A stretch of 19,734 nucleotides of DNA from Ruminococcus sp. (GCA_023667165.1 JAMPAO010000046.1:1-19734); one strand, 5' to 3'. Numbered from the stretch's first letter, positions 1 through 8,468 are shown. The notes: generated by a model from the letters alone, not told the origin. Program-made: numbers and translations.

Positions 1-80
1 AAATATAAATATAAGCGCAGGACGGTATATAGTATCTTACCGCTTAAATGACAATATTTATATGAAAGGATGTCATACCA

Positions 81-1301
81 ATGGCAGGATTAAACAAGGT
101 CACTGTAGACGATATCAGCGTAAAGGGCAAAAAAGTCCTCGTAAGAGTGGACTTCAACGTTCCCTTAAAGGACGGCGTCATCACTAACGACAACCGCATT
201 CAGGCGGCTCTGCCCACTATCAAAAAACTGACAGCGGACGGCGGAAAGGTCGTTCTCTGCTCTCATTTGGGCAAGCCAAAGAACGGACCCGAGGACAAGT
301 TCTCCCTCGCTCCTGCGGCAAAGCGTCTTGAGGAGCTGGTCGATACAAAGGTATACTTTGCCAAAGACGATAACGTTGTGGGCGAAAACGCCAAGAAGAT
401 CGTTTCCGAGCTTAAAGAGGGCGAGATCGCCGTTTTGGAGAACACCCGCTTCAGAGGCAGCGAGGAAACCAAAAACGGCGAGGAATTTGCAAAGGAGCTG
501 GCTGATCTGGTGGACGGTCAGGTGTTCGTTATGGACGCATTCGGCTCCGCTCACCGCGCTCACGCATCCACCGCGGGAGTTACAAAGTTTGTTAAGGAAA
601 CCGCTGTAGGCTACCTTATGCAGAAAGAGATCAAGTATCTGGGCAACGCCGTTGAAGATCCCGTCAGACCCTTTGTTGCAATCCTCGGCGGAGCAAAGGT
701 AGCGGATAAGCTCAACGTTATCTCCAATCTTCTCGAAAAATGCGATACTCTTATCATAGGCGGCGGCATGGCTTATACGTTCCTCAAGGCAAAGGGTTAC
801 GAAGTGGGCAGCTCGCTGGTTGACGACGAAAAGATCGATTACTGCAAGGAAATGATGTCAAAGGCGGAAAAGCTGGGCAAAAAGCTTCTTCTTCCTGTCG
901 ATACCTCAATTGCTGCGGCTTTCCCCGATCCCATCGACGCGGAAATAACAGTTGAAAATATCGACGCAGACAAGATACCGTCCGATAAAATGGGTCTGGA
1001 CATCGGCACAAAGACAGCGGAGCTTTTCGCAGAAGCGGTAAAATCCGCCAAGACCGTTGTTTGGAACGGACCTATGGGCGTGTTTGAAAACCCCGTACTG
1101 GCAAAAGGTACCATTGCAGTAGCAAAGGCTCTTGCGGAAACGGACGCAGATACCATTATCGGCGGCGGAGATTCCGCAGCGGCTGTTATACAGCTTGGCT
1201 TTGCCGATAAGATGTCCCACATCTCCACAGGCGGCGGAGCCTCACTTGAATATCTGGAGGGCAAGGTTCTTCCCGGCGTTGACGTTATCGCCGAAAAGTG
1301 A
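81..1301 (+). CDS. pgk: Phosphoglycerate kinase
   Basis: Catalyses the reversible transfer of phosphate from 1,3-bisphosphoglycerate to ADP, the first ATP-yielding step of lower glycolysis, in the cytoplasm. The 406-residue product is close to the usual bacterial length of about 390-400. Visible motifs are the N-domain substrate signature VDFNVP (residues 23-28), Arg39, SHLGKP (61-66), the DAFGSAHRAH stretch (152-161), the hinge/nucleotide motif GGAKVADK (203-210), GPMGVFE (330-336) and the nucleotide-binding GGGDSAAA (361-368). The ATG is preceded by AAAGGA at 65-70, which supports this start. A rho-independent terminator follows at 1324-1358, so it ends its transcription unit. The preceding 80 bases are AT-rich leader; no complete promoter could be identified there, and any upstream partner such as gap lies outside the window. 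All key motifs are intact. Confidence 0.98.
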   Translation: MAGLNKVTVDDISVKGKKVLVRVDFNVPLKDGVITNDNRIQAALPTIKKLTADGGKVVLCSHLGKPKNGPEDKFSLAPAAKRLEELVDTKVYFAKDDNVVGENAKKIVSELKEGEIAVLENTRFRGSEETKNGEEFAKELADLVDGQVFVMDAFGSAHRAHASTAGVTKFVKETAVGYLMQKEIKYLGNAVEDPVRPFVAILGGAKVADKLNVISNLLEKCDTLIIGGGMAYTFLKAKGYEVGSSLVDDEKIDYCKEMMSKAEKLGKKLLLPVDTSIAAAFPDPIDAEITVENIDADKIPSDKMGLDIGTKTAELFAEAVKSAKTVVWNGPMGVFENPVLAKGTIAVAKALAETDADTIIGGGDSAAAVIQLGFADKMSHISTGGGASLEYLEGKVLPGVDVIAEK

Positions 1302-1323
1302 TAAACATATCCCTGTAAACCGA

Positions 1324-1358
1324 AATCCCGCAGGCTCACGGTCTGCGGGATTTTTTTT
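1324..1358 (+). terminator. Rho-independent terminator of pgk
   Basis: AATCCCGCAG (1324-1333) pairs perfectly with CTGCGGGATT (1343-1352) around a nine-base loop, and a run of eight T (1351-1358) follows. It lies 22 bases after the pgk stop codon. This is a canonical intrinsic terminator. Confidence 0.95.
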
Positions 1359-1419
1359 GCGGAAACGGGCGGTATTTTCCGCAGTCGCGAAAAGTTTGAT
1401 AAATGTACGGTAAAAAACG

Positions 1420-1598
1420 CTATATCCCGATAAATTCGCTTACAATAACTCCAGACGGCTTTGCGGAATATTCGCCGAAAGTCAGATATCCGGTTTGCAG
1501 AGCGTTAAATCCAATATCAACATTAAGATTTTCTTGTCAAGAGCGCTTTCAAAAAGCAAAGTGCCGCTTCTGTCAAAGGGTATCATACCGATATTCAT
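1420..1598 (-). pseudogene. Small ORF apparently broken by a -1 frameshift
   Basis: On the minus strand an ATG (1598-1596) has an excellent ribosome binding site, AAGGAG, about seven bases upstream. The first frame gives 38 codons starting MNIGMIPFDRSGTLLF and stops early. The -1 frame then reads on coherently from about 1530 (NVDIGFNALQTGYLTFGEYS and onward) to a TAG at 1422-1420. Adding one base to the A run at 1529-1532 (AAAA on the minus strand) joins the frames into a protein of about 59 residues. The good start signal followed by protein-like sequence in two frames suggests a recently broken gene, a sequencing indel, or less likely programmed frameshifting. No classical slippery heptamer was seen. 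The family is not recognised. It is convergent with pgk and stands alone. Confidence 0.42.
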
Positions 1599-1806
1599 AT
1601 TGACCGCTCCTTTATCCTTATAATATATATCGGCTTTTTGCTTTAAAACTTTATATTTAAGACAGTATAACGGAATTTTTCGTCATTTATTATAATTTTT
1701 ATCATAATATTCGGCGATATTGACCATATTTATTTTTGATTTGACAAAGCAAACATTATTTTATGGCATTATTTATAAAATAATTTTATTAATTTGAAAA
1801 AAAGTA
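1599..1806. other. AT-rich intergenic stretch
   Basis: This strongly AT-rich stretch lies between the broken minus-strand ORF and the promoter of the next plus-strand unit. It contains several A/T runs and an isolated TTGACA at 1741-1746 with no convincing -10 at 16-18 bases. No gene or stable hairpin could be supported here. Confidence 0.5.
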
Positions 1807-1835
1807 TTGATTATAAACAAAAGATGTGTTATAAT
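1807..1835 (+). promoter_or_regulatory. Sigma-A type promoter of the c-di-GMP gene pair
   Basis: TTGATT (1807-1812) and a perfect TATAAT (1830-1835) are separated by exactly 17 bases. The leader to the start codon at 1931 would be about 90 bases. It holds a short hairpin, TCAAG (1858-1862) with CTTGA (1870-1874). The leader was checked by eye for the c-di-GMP-I riboswitch consensus and no match was seen. Confidence 0.75.
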
Positions 1836-1930
1836 TAAATAGATACAGCAAGAAATATCAAGCCGCAGACTTGAATTCCTGCCTATTGCAAACTAACCAT
1901 CTTACCTCTAACAGAAAGGGCGGTCATACT

Positions 1931-2386
1931 ATGAGCGAATATCTGCTGTGCAAAGCTGCCGACAGCCGAGGAATGATAGATTTCATAATTTACAGCGATG
2001 CTGATAAAACGGTCCGTGAATACGACATATCCGCAGTTACGCAGAAGATAATCAAGCGCGATATAGTAAACGCAAAGCTGGAAAATTCCGTGGTTAAGAT
2101 CACCGACAGCAAACGCGCCCTTGCCAAGCTGTCCTTTGAGGAAAAGACGCACTCTGCGGTCTTTTATATCTTAGAGGAATATATCTCAGCCAGAGGCACA
2201 AAAATGTTCTGCGCCGTCAGCAATACAGGAGAAATATTCGAGTTTTCGGAAAATATCGTACCCGAATTCTGCGAAAAGCGGAAGATCGTCAACGGCTATG
2301 TCAATAAAAGCGGTCTGCATATCATAAACGTTCCCGCCTTTGTCACTCCCCTGCACAAATCCCTGAAACTGACAAGGACAAAATGA
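1931..2386 (+). CDS. Hypothetical protein, 151 residues
   Basis: No family is recognised. The ATG at 1931 is chosen because AAAGG (1915-1919) precedes it; an in-frame upstream ATG at 1871 has no ribosome binding site and would add 20 unconvincing residues. The product is 151 residues, predicted soluble, without signal peptide or membrane segment. It is mixed alpha/beta, basic at the C-terminus, and has four cysteines (near residues 7, 93, 113 and the middle), none in an obvious metal motif. It lies 38 bases upstream of a GGDEF/EAL gene on the same strand, without a terminator between them and behind a good promoter, so the two are probably co-transcribed. A role in c-di-GMP signalling is inference from position only. 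Confidence 0.75.
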   Translation: MSEYLLCKAADSRGMIDFIIYSDADKTVREYDISAVTQKIIKRDIVNAKLENSVVKITDSKRALAKLSFEEKTHSAVFYILEEYISARGTKMFCAVSNTGEIFEFSENIVPEFCEKRKIVNGYVNKSGLHIINVPAFVTPLHKSLKLTRTK

Positions 2387-2424
2387 TCCGATGCCCCAAC
2401 TATATTAACAGGAGCTGATAAAGC

Positions 2425-4092
2425 ATGAGTATATCCATCGCCGGCGCAATGTCGGAATTTATAAGCGGAAACGAAAGTATGTGCGTTTTTGCAACAGCCT
2501 TTCTCAGAGAGGATTACGAGATAATTTCCTCCGGAATACTTGAGAGCATTATAAAAAAAGACAAGGAGCCTTTGAATCAGCTCTGCGGCAACGAAAGGAT
2601 ACACCCTGCGGACAGTGTTGTCGTCACAGCCATGTGCAGCGATCTTTTGGATCCCAAAAGCGAAAGACTGCCCGACGAGAGGTTTACTGTCGATTTTCGT
2701 GCGGATATTTCGGAAAATACCGAACAGCCAAATTATAAATGGTTCAAGCTGACCGTGCTCGCTCCCCGCAACGAAAGCGGCGGCATAAAGCACCTGATAG
2801 GTCATATTACCTTGATGAACAATTCCGAGATACTTACAAGGACTATCCTTGACTGCTTCACCAACGACAAGCACCCCAATGTGTTCAACAGCCGCGCCAA
2901 GCAGATAATCGACTCAAGCGGCGACAGGCAGGTAGTATTTCTTCAGTTTGACATTGAAAAATTCAAGCTCATAAACACCGCCTACGGTGAGGAAAAGGGT
3001 ACGGAGATACTGAATTTTATCGGAAACGGTCTGGGTACTATATGCACCGACGAGCAGGTATACATAAGGCTTTCCGCCGACGTATTCATGATATGCACCG
3101 CTTTTGAGGACATATCGGAAATAGAAAGACTCATTAAGGTGATAGAGGAACGGCTCAGCTCATACGACGGTATCAGCTACAAGCTGGTATTCGGCGTGAA
3201 CATCATCACCGACAAGACCCTGCCTCTGCGCAAAAACGGCGACAGAGCAGCCATGGCGCGCCAGGGAATAAAGGGCAACGCCATAAAAAACGTGGCATAT
3301 TATACGGAAAATCAGGAAAACAGCCTTATTTCCCGCAAATATATCGAAGACAGAATGGAAGCTGCCCTTGCCAATAACGAGTTTGTTATGTACCTGCAGC
3401 CCAAATACAGTATCAGCGCGGGAAAGGTAGTGGGTGCGGAGGCTCTTGTACGCTGGATAAGTCCCGAGAGAGGCGTTATTTCTCCTGGTGAATTTATTCC
3501 CATTTTTGAAAAGAACCATTTTATCATCAAGCTGGACGAATGTGTATGGGAGCAGGTTTGCAGGGCAATAAGAGATTGGATAGACAAGGGATATGAGCCT
3601 ATCCCCGTTTCGGTAAATATTTCCAGAGTGCATTTGGAAAGCGACAGGTTTATACGGATCCTGGGAGGACTGGTGGAAAAATACCGCATACCCAAGGAGC
3701 TGCTTGAAATAGAGATAACCGAAAGCGCAGACAACAGCGGCACGGATTCGATGATAATAAAGCTACACGACGAGGGTTATGTGCTGCTTATGGACGATTT
3801 CGGTTCGGGATACTCTTCTCTTAATATGCTCAAAAACACGCCCTTTGACGTTATAAAAATAGACCGCGATTTTTTCAGCGAATTCATGCTTTCCGACAGA
3901 GGGAAAAAGATAATCGCTCATACCATTTCCATGTCAAAGGATATAGGAATGGGTCTTGTAGCCGAGGGAATAGAAACCGAGGAGCAGGCAAGGTTCATAT
4001 CCGACTGCGGGTGCGACGTGGCGCAGGGATTTTACTATTCAAAGCCTGTGACAAAGGAAGAATTCGAAAAAAGAGCATTTTGTGCGACATAA
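2425..4092 (+). CDS. Cyclic-di-GMP phosphodiesterase, PAS-like/degenerate GGDEF/EAL
   Basis: Probably hydrolyses c-di-GMP to pGpG in the cytoplasm. An N-terminal sensor-like region (about 1-135) contains a PAS/PAC-like stretch around residues 87-132. The GGDEF-like domain (about 165-295) keeps the fold but has SADVF at 217-221 where the signature motif should be, so cyclase activity is unlikely. The EAL domain (about 305-550) keeps the residues expected of active enzymes: EAL at 339-341, Asn398 in NIS, Glu430 and Glu433 in EITES, Asp457-Asp458 in DDFGSGYSS, Lys478 in KID, Glu514 in EGIET and Gln534 in QGFYYSKP. No membrane segment is visible, so it is likely soluble. AGGAG at 2410-2414 supports the ATG. 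In related composite proteins a degenerate GGDEF can bind GTP and activate the EAL domain; that is possible here but unshown. Confidence 0.92.
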   Translation: MSISIAGAMSEFISGNESMCVFATAFLREDYEIISSGILESIIKKDKEPLNQLCGNERIHPADSVVVTAMCSDLLDPKSERLPDERFTVDFRADISENTEQPNYKWFKLTVLAPRNESGGIKHLIGHITLMNNSEILTRTILDCFTNDKHPNVFNSRAKQIIDSSGDRQVVFLQFDIEKFKLINTAYGEEKGTEILNFIGNGLGTICTDEQVYIRLSADVFMICTAFEDISEIERLIKVIEERLSSYDGISYKLVFGVNIITDKTLPLRKNGDRAAMARQGIKGNAIKNVAYYTENQENSLISRKYIEDRMEAALANNEFVMYLQPKYSISAGKVVGAEALVRWISPERGVISPGEFIPIFEKNHFIIKLDECVWEQVCRAIRDWIDKGYEPIPVSVNISRVHLESDRFIRILGGLVEKYRIPKELLEIEITESADNSGTDSMIIKLHDEGYVLLMDDFGSGYSSLNMLKNTPFDVIKIDRDFFSEFMLSDRGKKIIAHTISMSKDIGMGLVAEGIETEEQARFISDCGCDVAQGFYYSKPVTKEEFEKRAFCAT

Positions 4093-4103
4093 ATAAAGAC
4101 AGC

Positions 4104-4161
4104 GCCGCATAAGAACGGATGACGCGGCTGCCCTGCGCCCTCACGGAGATCCTTGTGCGGC
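4104..4161 (+). other. Long hairpin downstream of the EAL gene
   Basis: GCCGCATAAG (4104-4113) pairs over ten positions with CTTGTGCGGC (4152-4161), with one U-G wobble on the plus-strand RNA. It starts 11 bases after the EAL stop codon. No T run follows on the plus strand, so it is not a canonical terminator; it could stabilise the 3' end. Read on the minus strand it has one mismatch and is followed by a moderately T-rich stretch, so it may also serve the convergent transporter unit. Confidence 0.4.
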
Positions 4162-4254
4162 ACTGCCTTAAATTACAGTAATTAAGATATAGATTTATGA
4201 ATGAGAGCTTCAAAAAAATGAAATTATTGTAAGACGTGTTGACACCGGTATAAG

Positions 4255-4270
4255 TCTGTATACATACAGA
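4255..4270. repeat. Short inverted repeat between convergent genes
   Basis: TCTGTAT (4255-4261) and ATACAGA (4264-4270) form a near-perfect 16-base palindrome just beyond the 3' end of the AEC transporter gene. There is no T run on either side, so a terminator role is uncertain. The 4093-4273 gap holds only this and the hairpin at 4104-4161. Confidence 0.4.
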
Positions 4271-4273
4271 TCC

Positions 4274-5206
4274 TCATCCGACGGCAATGTTCCCGAGCGT
4301 CACTATAAGCGGCAGCGTTGCCGCCGAAAGAAGGGTCGTTACCGCAAATATCACCGCAGCCGTTTCCGGGCATTTATTGTATCTCAGCGCAAACATAGTG
4401 CCCGTTGCCGCAGCGGGACAGCCGGCCGCAGCCATAACCACCATAAACACCGTAGAGGGTATTATTCCCTTAAACCAAACGAACATCACCGCAAAAAGCA
4501 TGGGACATACTATCAGCCTCAGAAACGCCGCACGGTATACGCCCGGATTTTTGATATGGCTTTTTATATCCGTTCCCGCAATAGTCGCTCCCGCGCATAT
4601 CATAGCAAGAGGCGTATTCATATTTCCCACATGATCCGCCGCCGAAGCGATCACCTCCGGCAGTCTTATTCTCAAAAGAAAAAGCGCCAGACCGCCTGCT
4701 GTGGCGATTATCGCAGGAGAGGAAAGCACCTTTTTCAAGGATGTTTTCTCTCCCTCTCCTCCCAGGAAAAGCACTCCGTGAGTCCAGACCATTATATTGA
4801 ACACCGTGATATAACCCGTAAGATAAAAAACTCCCTCCGCGCCGAACATACCGTTTATAAGCGGTATTCCCATAAACGCGCAGTTGGAATAGACCGCCGC
4901 AAACTGCTCCGTAACAGTTTCATCGCAGGTATTTTTTCTGTAAATGAGCTTCAGAAGCAGTATCATGGCTCCATAGGATATAAAACCCAGCAGCACCGAT
5001 AAACCCAATCCCTTTAATAAAGCTCCGTTAAATTCCTGCTGATACGACATAAATATAAGCGCGGGATTTACCACCTCCAGCACAAAGGAGGACAGCTTGC
5101 TGTTTGTGGTTTTGTCTATCAGCCTTATCTTTCCGCACAGAAAACCCAGACCCACAAGTATGAACATTATTGCGATCTGCTTTACGCATATTAAGGACAA
5201 TGACAT
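4274..5206 (-). CDS. AEC-family (auxin efflux carrier/malate permease-like) transporter
   Basis: An integral membrane secondary transporter of 310 residues, the usual size for the AEC family. Ten hydrophobic segments can be counted in two halves, with family features such as the N-terminal VGLGFLCGKIRLID stretch, VVNPALIF near residue 47, the YSNCAFMGIPL motif (about 106-116) and the C-terminal GCPAAATGTMFALRY segment. Bacterial relatives move malate, other small carboxylates or amino acids; the substrate cannot be told from sequence. The ATG is preceded by AGGAG about eight bases away. It is the last gene of a tight minus-strand unit, 32 bases after the CPBP-like gene. Nothing looks truncated. 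Confidence 0.88.
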   Translation of the reverse strand: MSLSLICVKQIAIMFILVGLGFLCGKIRLIDKTTNSKLSSFVLEVVNPALIFMSYQQEFNGALLKGLGLSVLLGFISYGAMILLLKLIYRKNTCDETVTEQFAAVYSNCAFMGIPLINGMFGAEGVFYLTGYITVFNIMVWTHGVLFLGGEGEKTSLKKVLSSPAIIATAGGLALFLLRIRLPEVIASAADHVGNMNTPLAMICAGATIAGTDIKSHIKNPGVYRAAFLRLIVCPMLFAVMFVWFKGIIPSTVFMVVMAAAGCPAAATGTMFALRYNKCPETAAVIFAVTTLLSAATLPLIVTLGNIAVG

Positions 5207-5238
5207 AAAAACACTCCTATTTTACGAAAAATCCTATT

Positions 5239-6000
5239 TCATTTTCCGTCCTTTTTTATCTGTAACAGCAGAGTAATTATCACAAGTATCATAATTACGG
5301 TAAATACGACGCCATCCGTACCCAAGCCGCCGGAAATATTTATGATCGGAGCGCAGCCGCGTCCTCCCTCGATAAAAGATCTGCACAGTCCGAACAAAAA
5401 GAGAAACGATACAGCCGAACGCATATCTCCCAAAAAGACTATTAGCATTCCCGCGGCAGCGCCTATAAGGAAAATATTGATAAATTTCACATATTCTTCC
5501 GACAGCGCAGGCGGAGCTCCGTCAAAGCTCATATACACCGTGAACAGCAGCGACGACAGAATGACCGAAGCAATACTGCCGAAATCCTTTTGTACAATAT
5601 GGAAAAAATATCCATAAAATACCAGTCCCCCGAAGAAATAAACGCTTACTGTTTCAAGAAACGTTTCGGTAAGATCAAACTGCGTGTTTACCTCGGCAGC
5701 GGTCAGACCACCCGTAAGAAACGCCGCCCCCGCAGCCAGAAAAACCGCTCCGATGCCGAACATTCCTCCCGTAACGATATTTTCCGTCATATATCCTTTT
5801 GAAAAAAAGGAACGCTTGCCTCCCTCCGCATATGAAAGGAAAAGCCAGCTCAGCACTATGACCAACGCCGACGGCACAAGCCGCGAAACGGGCGGCTCCA
5901 TAAATCTTCCCGCAATGCCCGATCCGGCGCACAGGAGCAAAAACACCGCCAGCTTGATAACGGTACCCATAAAAAATTTTGCATATTTAAGATCAGCCAT
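5239..6000 (-). CDS. Membrane protein with CPBP-protease-like layout lacking catalytic residues
   Basis: A 253-residue protein with about seven or eight hydrophobic segments and the layout of CPBP (CAAX protease and bacteriocin-processing) proteins. Where active members have EExxxR this protein has GGLVFYG (124-130). Where they have FxxxH it has FTVYM (153-157). The third His/Asn motif, expected after a G-N-L-W-like turn, falls in GDMRSAVSFLFLFG (191-204) with no histidine or asparagine. If the family assignment is right, it cannot be an active glutamate-type CPBP protease. It might be a receptor, chaperone or scaffold in the membrane. AGGAG lies about eight bases before the ATG. It sits 21 bases after the PHP phosphatase gene. 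The family call is by eye and is moderate; a generic multi-spanning membrane protein is the alternative. Confidence 0.7.
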   Translation of the reverse strand: MADLKYAKFFMGTVIKLAVFLLLCAGSGIAGRFMEPPVSRLVPSALVIVLSWLFLSYAEGGKRSFFSKGYMTENIVTGGMFGIGAVFLAAGAAFLTGGLTAAEVNTQFDLTETFLETVSVYFFGGLVFYGYFFHIVQKDFGSIASVILSSLLFTVYMSFDGAPPALSEEYVKFINIFLIGAAAGMLIVFLGDMRSAVSFLFLFGLCRSFIEGGRGCAPIINISGGLGTDGVVFTVIMILVIITLLLQIKKDGK

Positions 6001-6021
6001 AACAACGCTCCTAAAAAAATG

Positions 6022-6822
6022 TCACAAAGCGGAAGCCGAGGGAACTCTGTTTTCATAAATGAAATAATACTTAAATCCGCAGTCTTTCAAAAGCTGACCC
6101 GCTCTTTCAAAACCGCCGCCCAGTCTGTCGGGACTGTGGGCGTCCGAACCTATGGTAATAAGCTCTCCCCCAAGCTCCTTGTATCTTCTGAATACCTCCG
6201 CGCCCGGATTTGGTCTGTCAAGAGGCGAGGCGTATCCGCCGCAGTTGCATTCAAGTGCCTTTCCCTCCGAAACGACCATCTTAAGTATCTCATCGATAAG
6301 CTCCGTATATTTATTTACATCAAACGCATAACCGTTTCCGACGCCGTATCGGACGATGTAATCCAGATGTCCCAGACTGTCGTAGCATTTGATTTTTTTG
6401 ATATTCTCCAAAACTGCGTTAAAATATCTCTCGTAGGATCTCTCACCGTACTTTTCAAAATATTCGGGATAATACGGATCAAAACCGTCGATACAGTGAA
6501 CGGAGCCTATTATAAGATCGAAGCCGTACTCCCCCGTAAGACGGTAAAGATAATCCGAAATGTGTTCCTGCAAACCCAGTTCCACACCTATGCGGATATT
6601 TATCAAAGACGAATATTTCCGCCTGAGCTTTTCCATATGATCGAGATACCGCGGGATATCGAGGTTAAAATCAACGTCGGATATCATATCGTAATCGTGA
6701 TGATCGGTAATGCATACGTCCCTCATTCCCAAGGCTATTGCTTGTTCTATCTGTCTTTCGGGGGGAGTATCGCTGTCTCCGGAAAAATATGTGTGTATAT
6801 GCTGATCTGCATACATCTTCAC
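6022..6822 (-). CDS. PHP-domain histidinol-phosphatase-like phosphoesterase (HisJ type)
   Basis: A 266-residue metal-dependent phosphoesterase of the PHP family, in the range of HisJ/HisK histidinol-phosphatases. The metal ligands are all present: His8 and His10 (HIHT), Asp40-His41-His42, Glu81 in GVELG, His109 in GSVH, His152 in GHLDYI, and Asp227/His229 in GSDAHSP. The start is a GTG at 6822 that overlaps the stop of the DHHW gene by four bases (GTGA), suggesting translational coupling. An in-frame ATG two codons later (6816) is the alternative; AAAGG upstream fits the GTG better. The family's known role is histidine biosynthesis, but no other his gene is nearby, so a different phosphate monoester is possible. 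Confidence 0.88.
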   Translation of the reverse strand: MKMYADQHIHTYFSGDSDTPPERQIEQAIALGMRDVCITDHHDYDMISDVDFNLDIPRYLDHMEKLRRKYSSLINIRIGVELGLQEHISDYLYRLTGEYGFDLIIGSVHCIDGFDPYYPEYFEKYGERSYERYFNAVLENIKKIKCYDSLGHLDYIVRYGVGNGYAFDVNKYTELIDEILKMVVSEGKALECNCGGYASPLDRPNPGAEVFRRYKELGGELITIGSDAHSPDRLGGGFERAGQLLKDCGFKYYFIYENRVPSASAL

Positions 6823-8468
6823 CGACCCGCCCTTTCCGTTTCAGCTTCTGCGCCGGCAGCCGTTTCCGAGGAAATTTCAGTCTGCGCAGCCTCAGCCGCC
6901 ATAGCTGCACGGTATGCCTTTGCCTCGGCTGCCTTTTCTTCATTTAATGTGCCGTAAGGCTCGCTGTACAGCTTTTCGATCCCGTCAATAAGAGAGCTTG
7001 TGTTTGCTGCAAAGGCGTTGTTTATAAATATAACGTCGGTAATGCCCTGCTGCTTCATATATTCCACCGCATTCATTCCGAAATAGCGGATATCTATGAC
7101 ATATATCTCGTCAAAGCTGTCCACAAGATAAGGTACAAACGCGTTGCCGTAGGATTCTTTGAATACGCACGCCTTTCTTCCCGTGTCAAGCTCGGTGACT
7201 ATCCTTGTATGGATAGCGTCAGCTCCGATAAATACCCCGTAGCAGTTGTCGCTGCTTACATTGTCGTAAAACAGCTTTCCCTCGCCTCTGGATTTTAAGG
7301 TGTCGTAATCGTAATAATAGGTCTTGTATTCCGACTTGGGTTTGTAATAGACAAACAGCTCCGGATTATCCTTTAATACGGAATCGCCCGTGTAACCGTA
7401 AAGAGATCCGACATATCCGTCTATCTCCTTTATCTCGTAATCCTCGTCTATATCCGGAGGCTCCTGTCCTATTGCCTTTGCAAAAGCGGCATAGGCATAG
7501 TACGCTCCCCTGTGCGACCAGTGATGATCCGTGCGCAGATAGATATATTCATCGGTATGAGCTGCTATCTCCGAATAAGCGTCGATCGGGATAACGTCAG
7601 CCGTATAGCTTTCGTATATGTGATCTATGGCGTTTTTTTCCGATGAGCTGAATTTTTGGAACTTTTTAGGCAGATAGAACTCCACCGACGTCGGTACAAC
7701 TATGTTGTACACATTGACCTCTTCGCCCATCGCTTCCTTGTATTTGCTAAGCAGCTCGGCATACCTCGTACCCATCGCCTTGTTGCCTCCGAAAAGCATA
7801 ACTCCCGCCTTTTCGCCGTACATCTTGACGCTGTCCACCACAATGCCGTTATTGGCAAAATCGCCTATATTTTCCACAGGCTCTTCCTCTTCTTCGGGCT
7901 GAGGGATCTCAGTTACCTCCGGTATGTCATTGCCGGATACGGCGGTTTCTTCACCGTCGGGAACGTCCTCCGTACTTACGGAGCTGTCCTCCTTTTCCTC
8001 GGGAACGATAACGTTTATCTCTCTGTCGTCCTGCCGCAAAGTAACGGCTGATGTTTCGACAGGCTCTGCTTCAACGCTGTTTCCTTCGGTGTCCGCGACG
8101 ACCTCTACGTTTCCGTAAAATTTCGGAGCGCTGATACCCTTCAGCTTGTTCATTGCCGAGGACAGCTCCACTATTTTCTCTCTAAAAGGAACGGTATCGG
8201 AAAAATACGCCGTAAATTCCTTTGCAAAGCTGCCGTCAAGGTAGCTTTGCATTGTAAATTCGGGTTTTTTGGCAAGCTCTCGCTTTTCTGCCGCAGATAT
8301 TTCCGGACGCTTCAGGAAAACAAGGCACAGTCCCGAAAAAAATATTGCAGACATGAATATAACAATGCTTACCCTCTCGTAAATGGCGTGACGTCTGCGG
8401 TAATTTCTCTCAGCCTCTTGTTTTTTTCTCTTTTCGATCTGCTTTTTGGACAGTTTTTTGCGGTTCAT
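6819..8468 (-). CDS. DHHW-family membrane-anchored AlgX/AlgJ-like protein
   Basis: A 549-residue protein with a short basic cytoplasmic N-terminus, one membrane anchor (about 33-52) and a large extracytoplasmic part. Residues 120-200 are an acidic, Glu/Pro/Thr-rich linker. The C-terminal domain (about 205-500) carries the name-giving motif RTDHHWS with DHHW at 314-317, and a later KESYGN motif with Ser439. In the SGNH-like AlgJ/AlgX acetyltransferases an Asp-x-His pair and a serine form the active site, so Asp314, His316 and Ser439 are the likely equivalents. Such proteins typically modify exopolysaccharide or other cell-surface glycans. The last 40 residues are a low-complexity Ala/Glu-rich tail. 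The ATG follows AAAGGA. The substrate is unknown, and no polysaccharide synthase or MBOAT partner is in the window. Confidence 0.85.
   Translation of the reverse strand: MNRKKLSKKQIEKRKKQEAERNYRRRHAIYERVSIVIFMSAIFFSGLCLVFLKRPEISAAEKRELAKKPEFTMQSYLDGSFAKEFTAYFSDTVPFREKIVELSSAMNKLKGISAPKFYGNVEVVADTEGNSVEAEPVETSAVTLRQDDREINVIVPEEKEDSSVSTEDVPDGEETAVSGNDIPEVTEIPQPEEEEEPVENIGDFANNGIVVDSVKMYGEKAGVMLFGGNKAMGTRYAELLSKYKEAMGEEVNVYNIVVPTSVEFYLPKKFQKFSSSEKNAIDHIYESYTADVIPIDAYSEIAAHTDEYIYLRTDHHWSHRGAYYAYAAFAKAIGQEPPDIDEDYEIKEIDGYVGSLYGYTGDSVLKDNPELFVYYKPKSEYKTYYYDYDTLKSRGEGKLFYDNVSSDNCYGVFIGADAIHTRIVTELDTGRKACVFKESYGNAFVPYLVDSFDEIYVIDIRYFGMNAVEYMKQQGITDVIFINNAFAANTSSLIDGIEKLYSEPYGTLNEEKAAEAKAYRAAMAAEAAQTEISSETAAGAEAETERAGR

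Noticed and set aside
1741..1770. TTGACA at 1741 as the main promoter of the c-di-GMP unit
   Set aside because: No acceptable -10 at 16-18 bases, whereas TTGATT/TATAAT at 1807-1835 is near consensus.
1858..1930. Possible c-di-GMP riboswitch in the leader of the EAL gene pair
   Set aside because: The conserved core of the GEMM-I class (such as CACGCACAGGGCAAACC) is not present; only a short hairpin is visible.
4093..4273. Canonical bidirectional terminator between the convergent EAL and AEC genes
   Set aside because: Hairpins exist but neither is followed by a proper T run, so the features are listed only as hairpin and repeat.
6019..6957. Long plus-strand ORF of 312 codons opposite the PHP gene
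   Set aside because: The minus strand encodes a PHP protein with every metal ligand in place, so the plus-strand reading is an antisense shadow.
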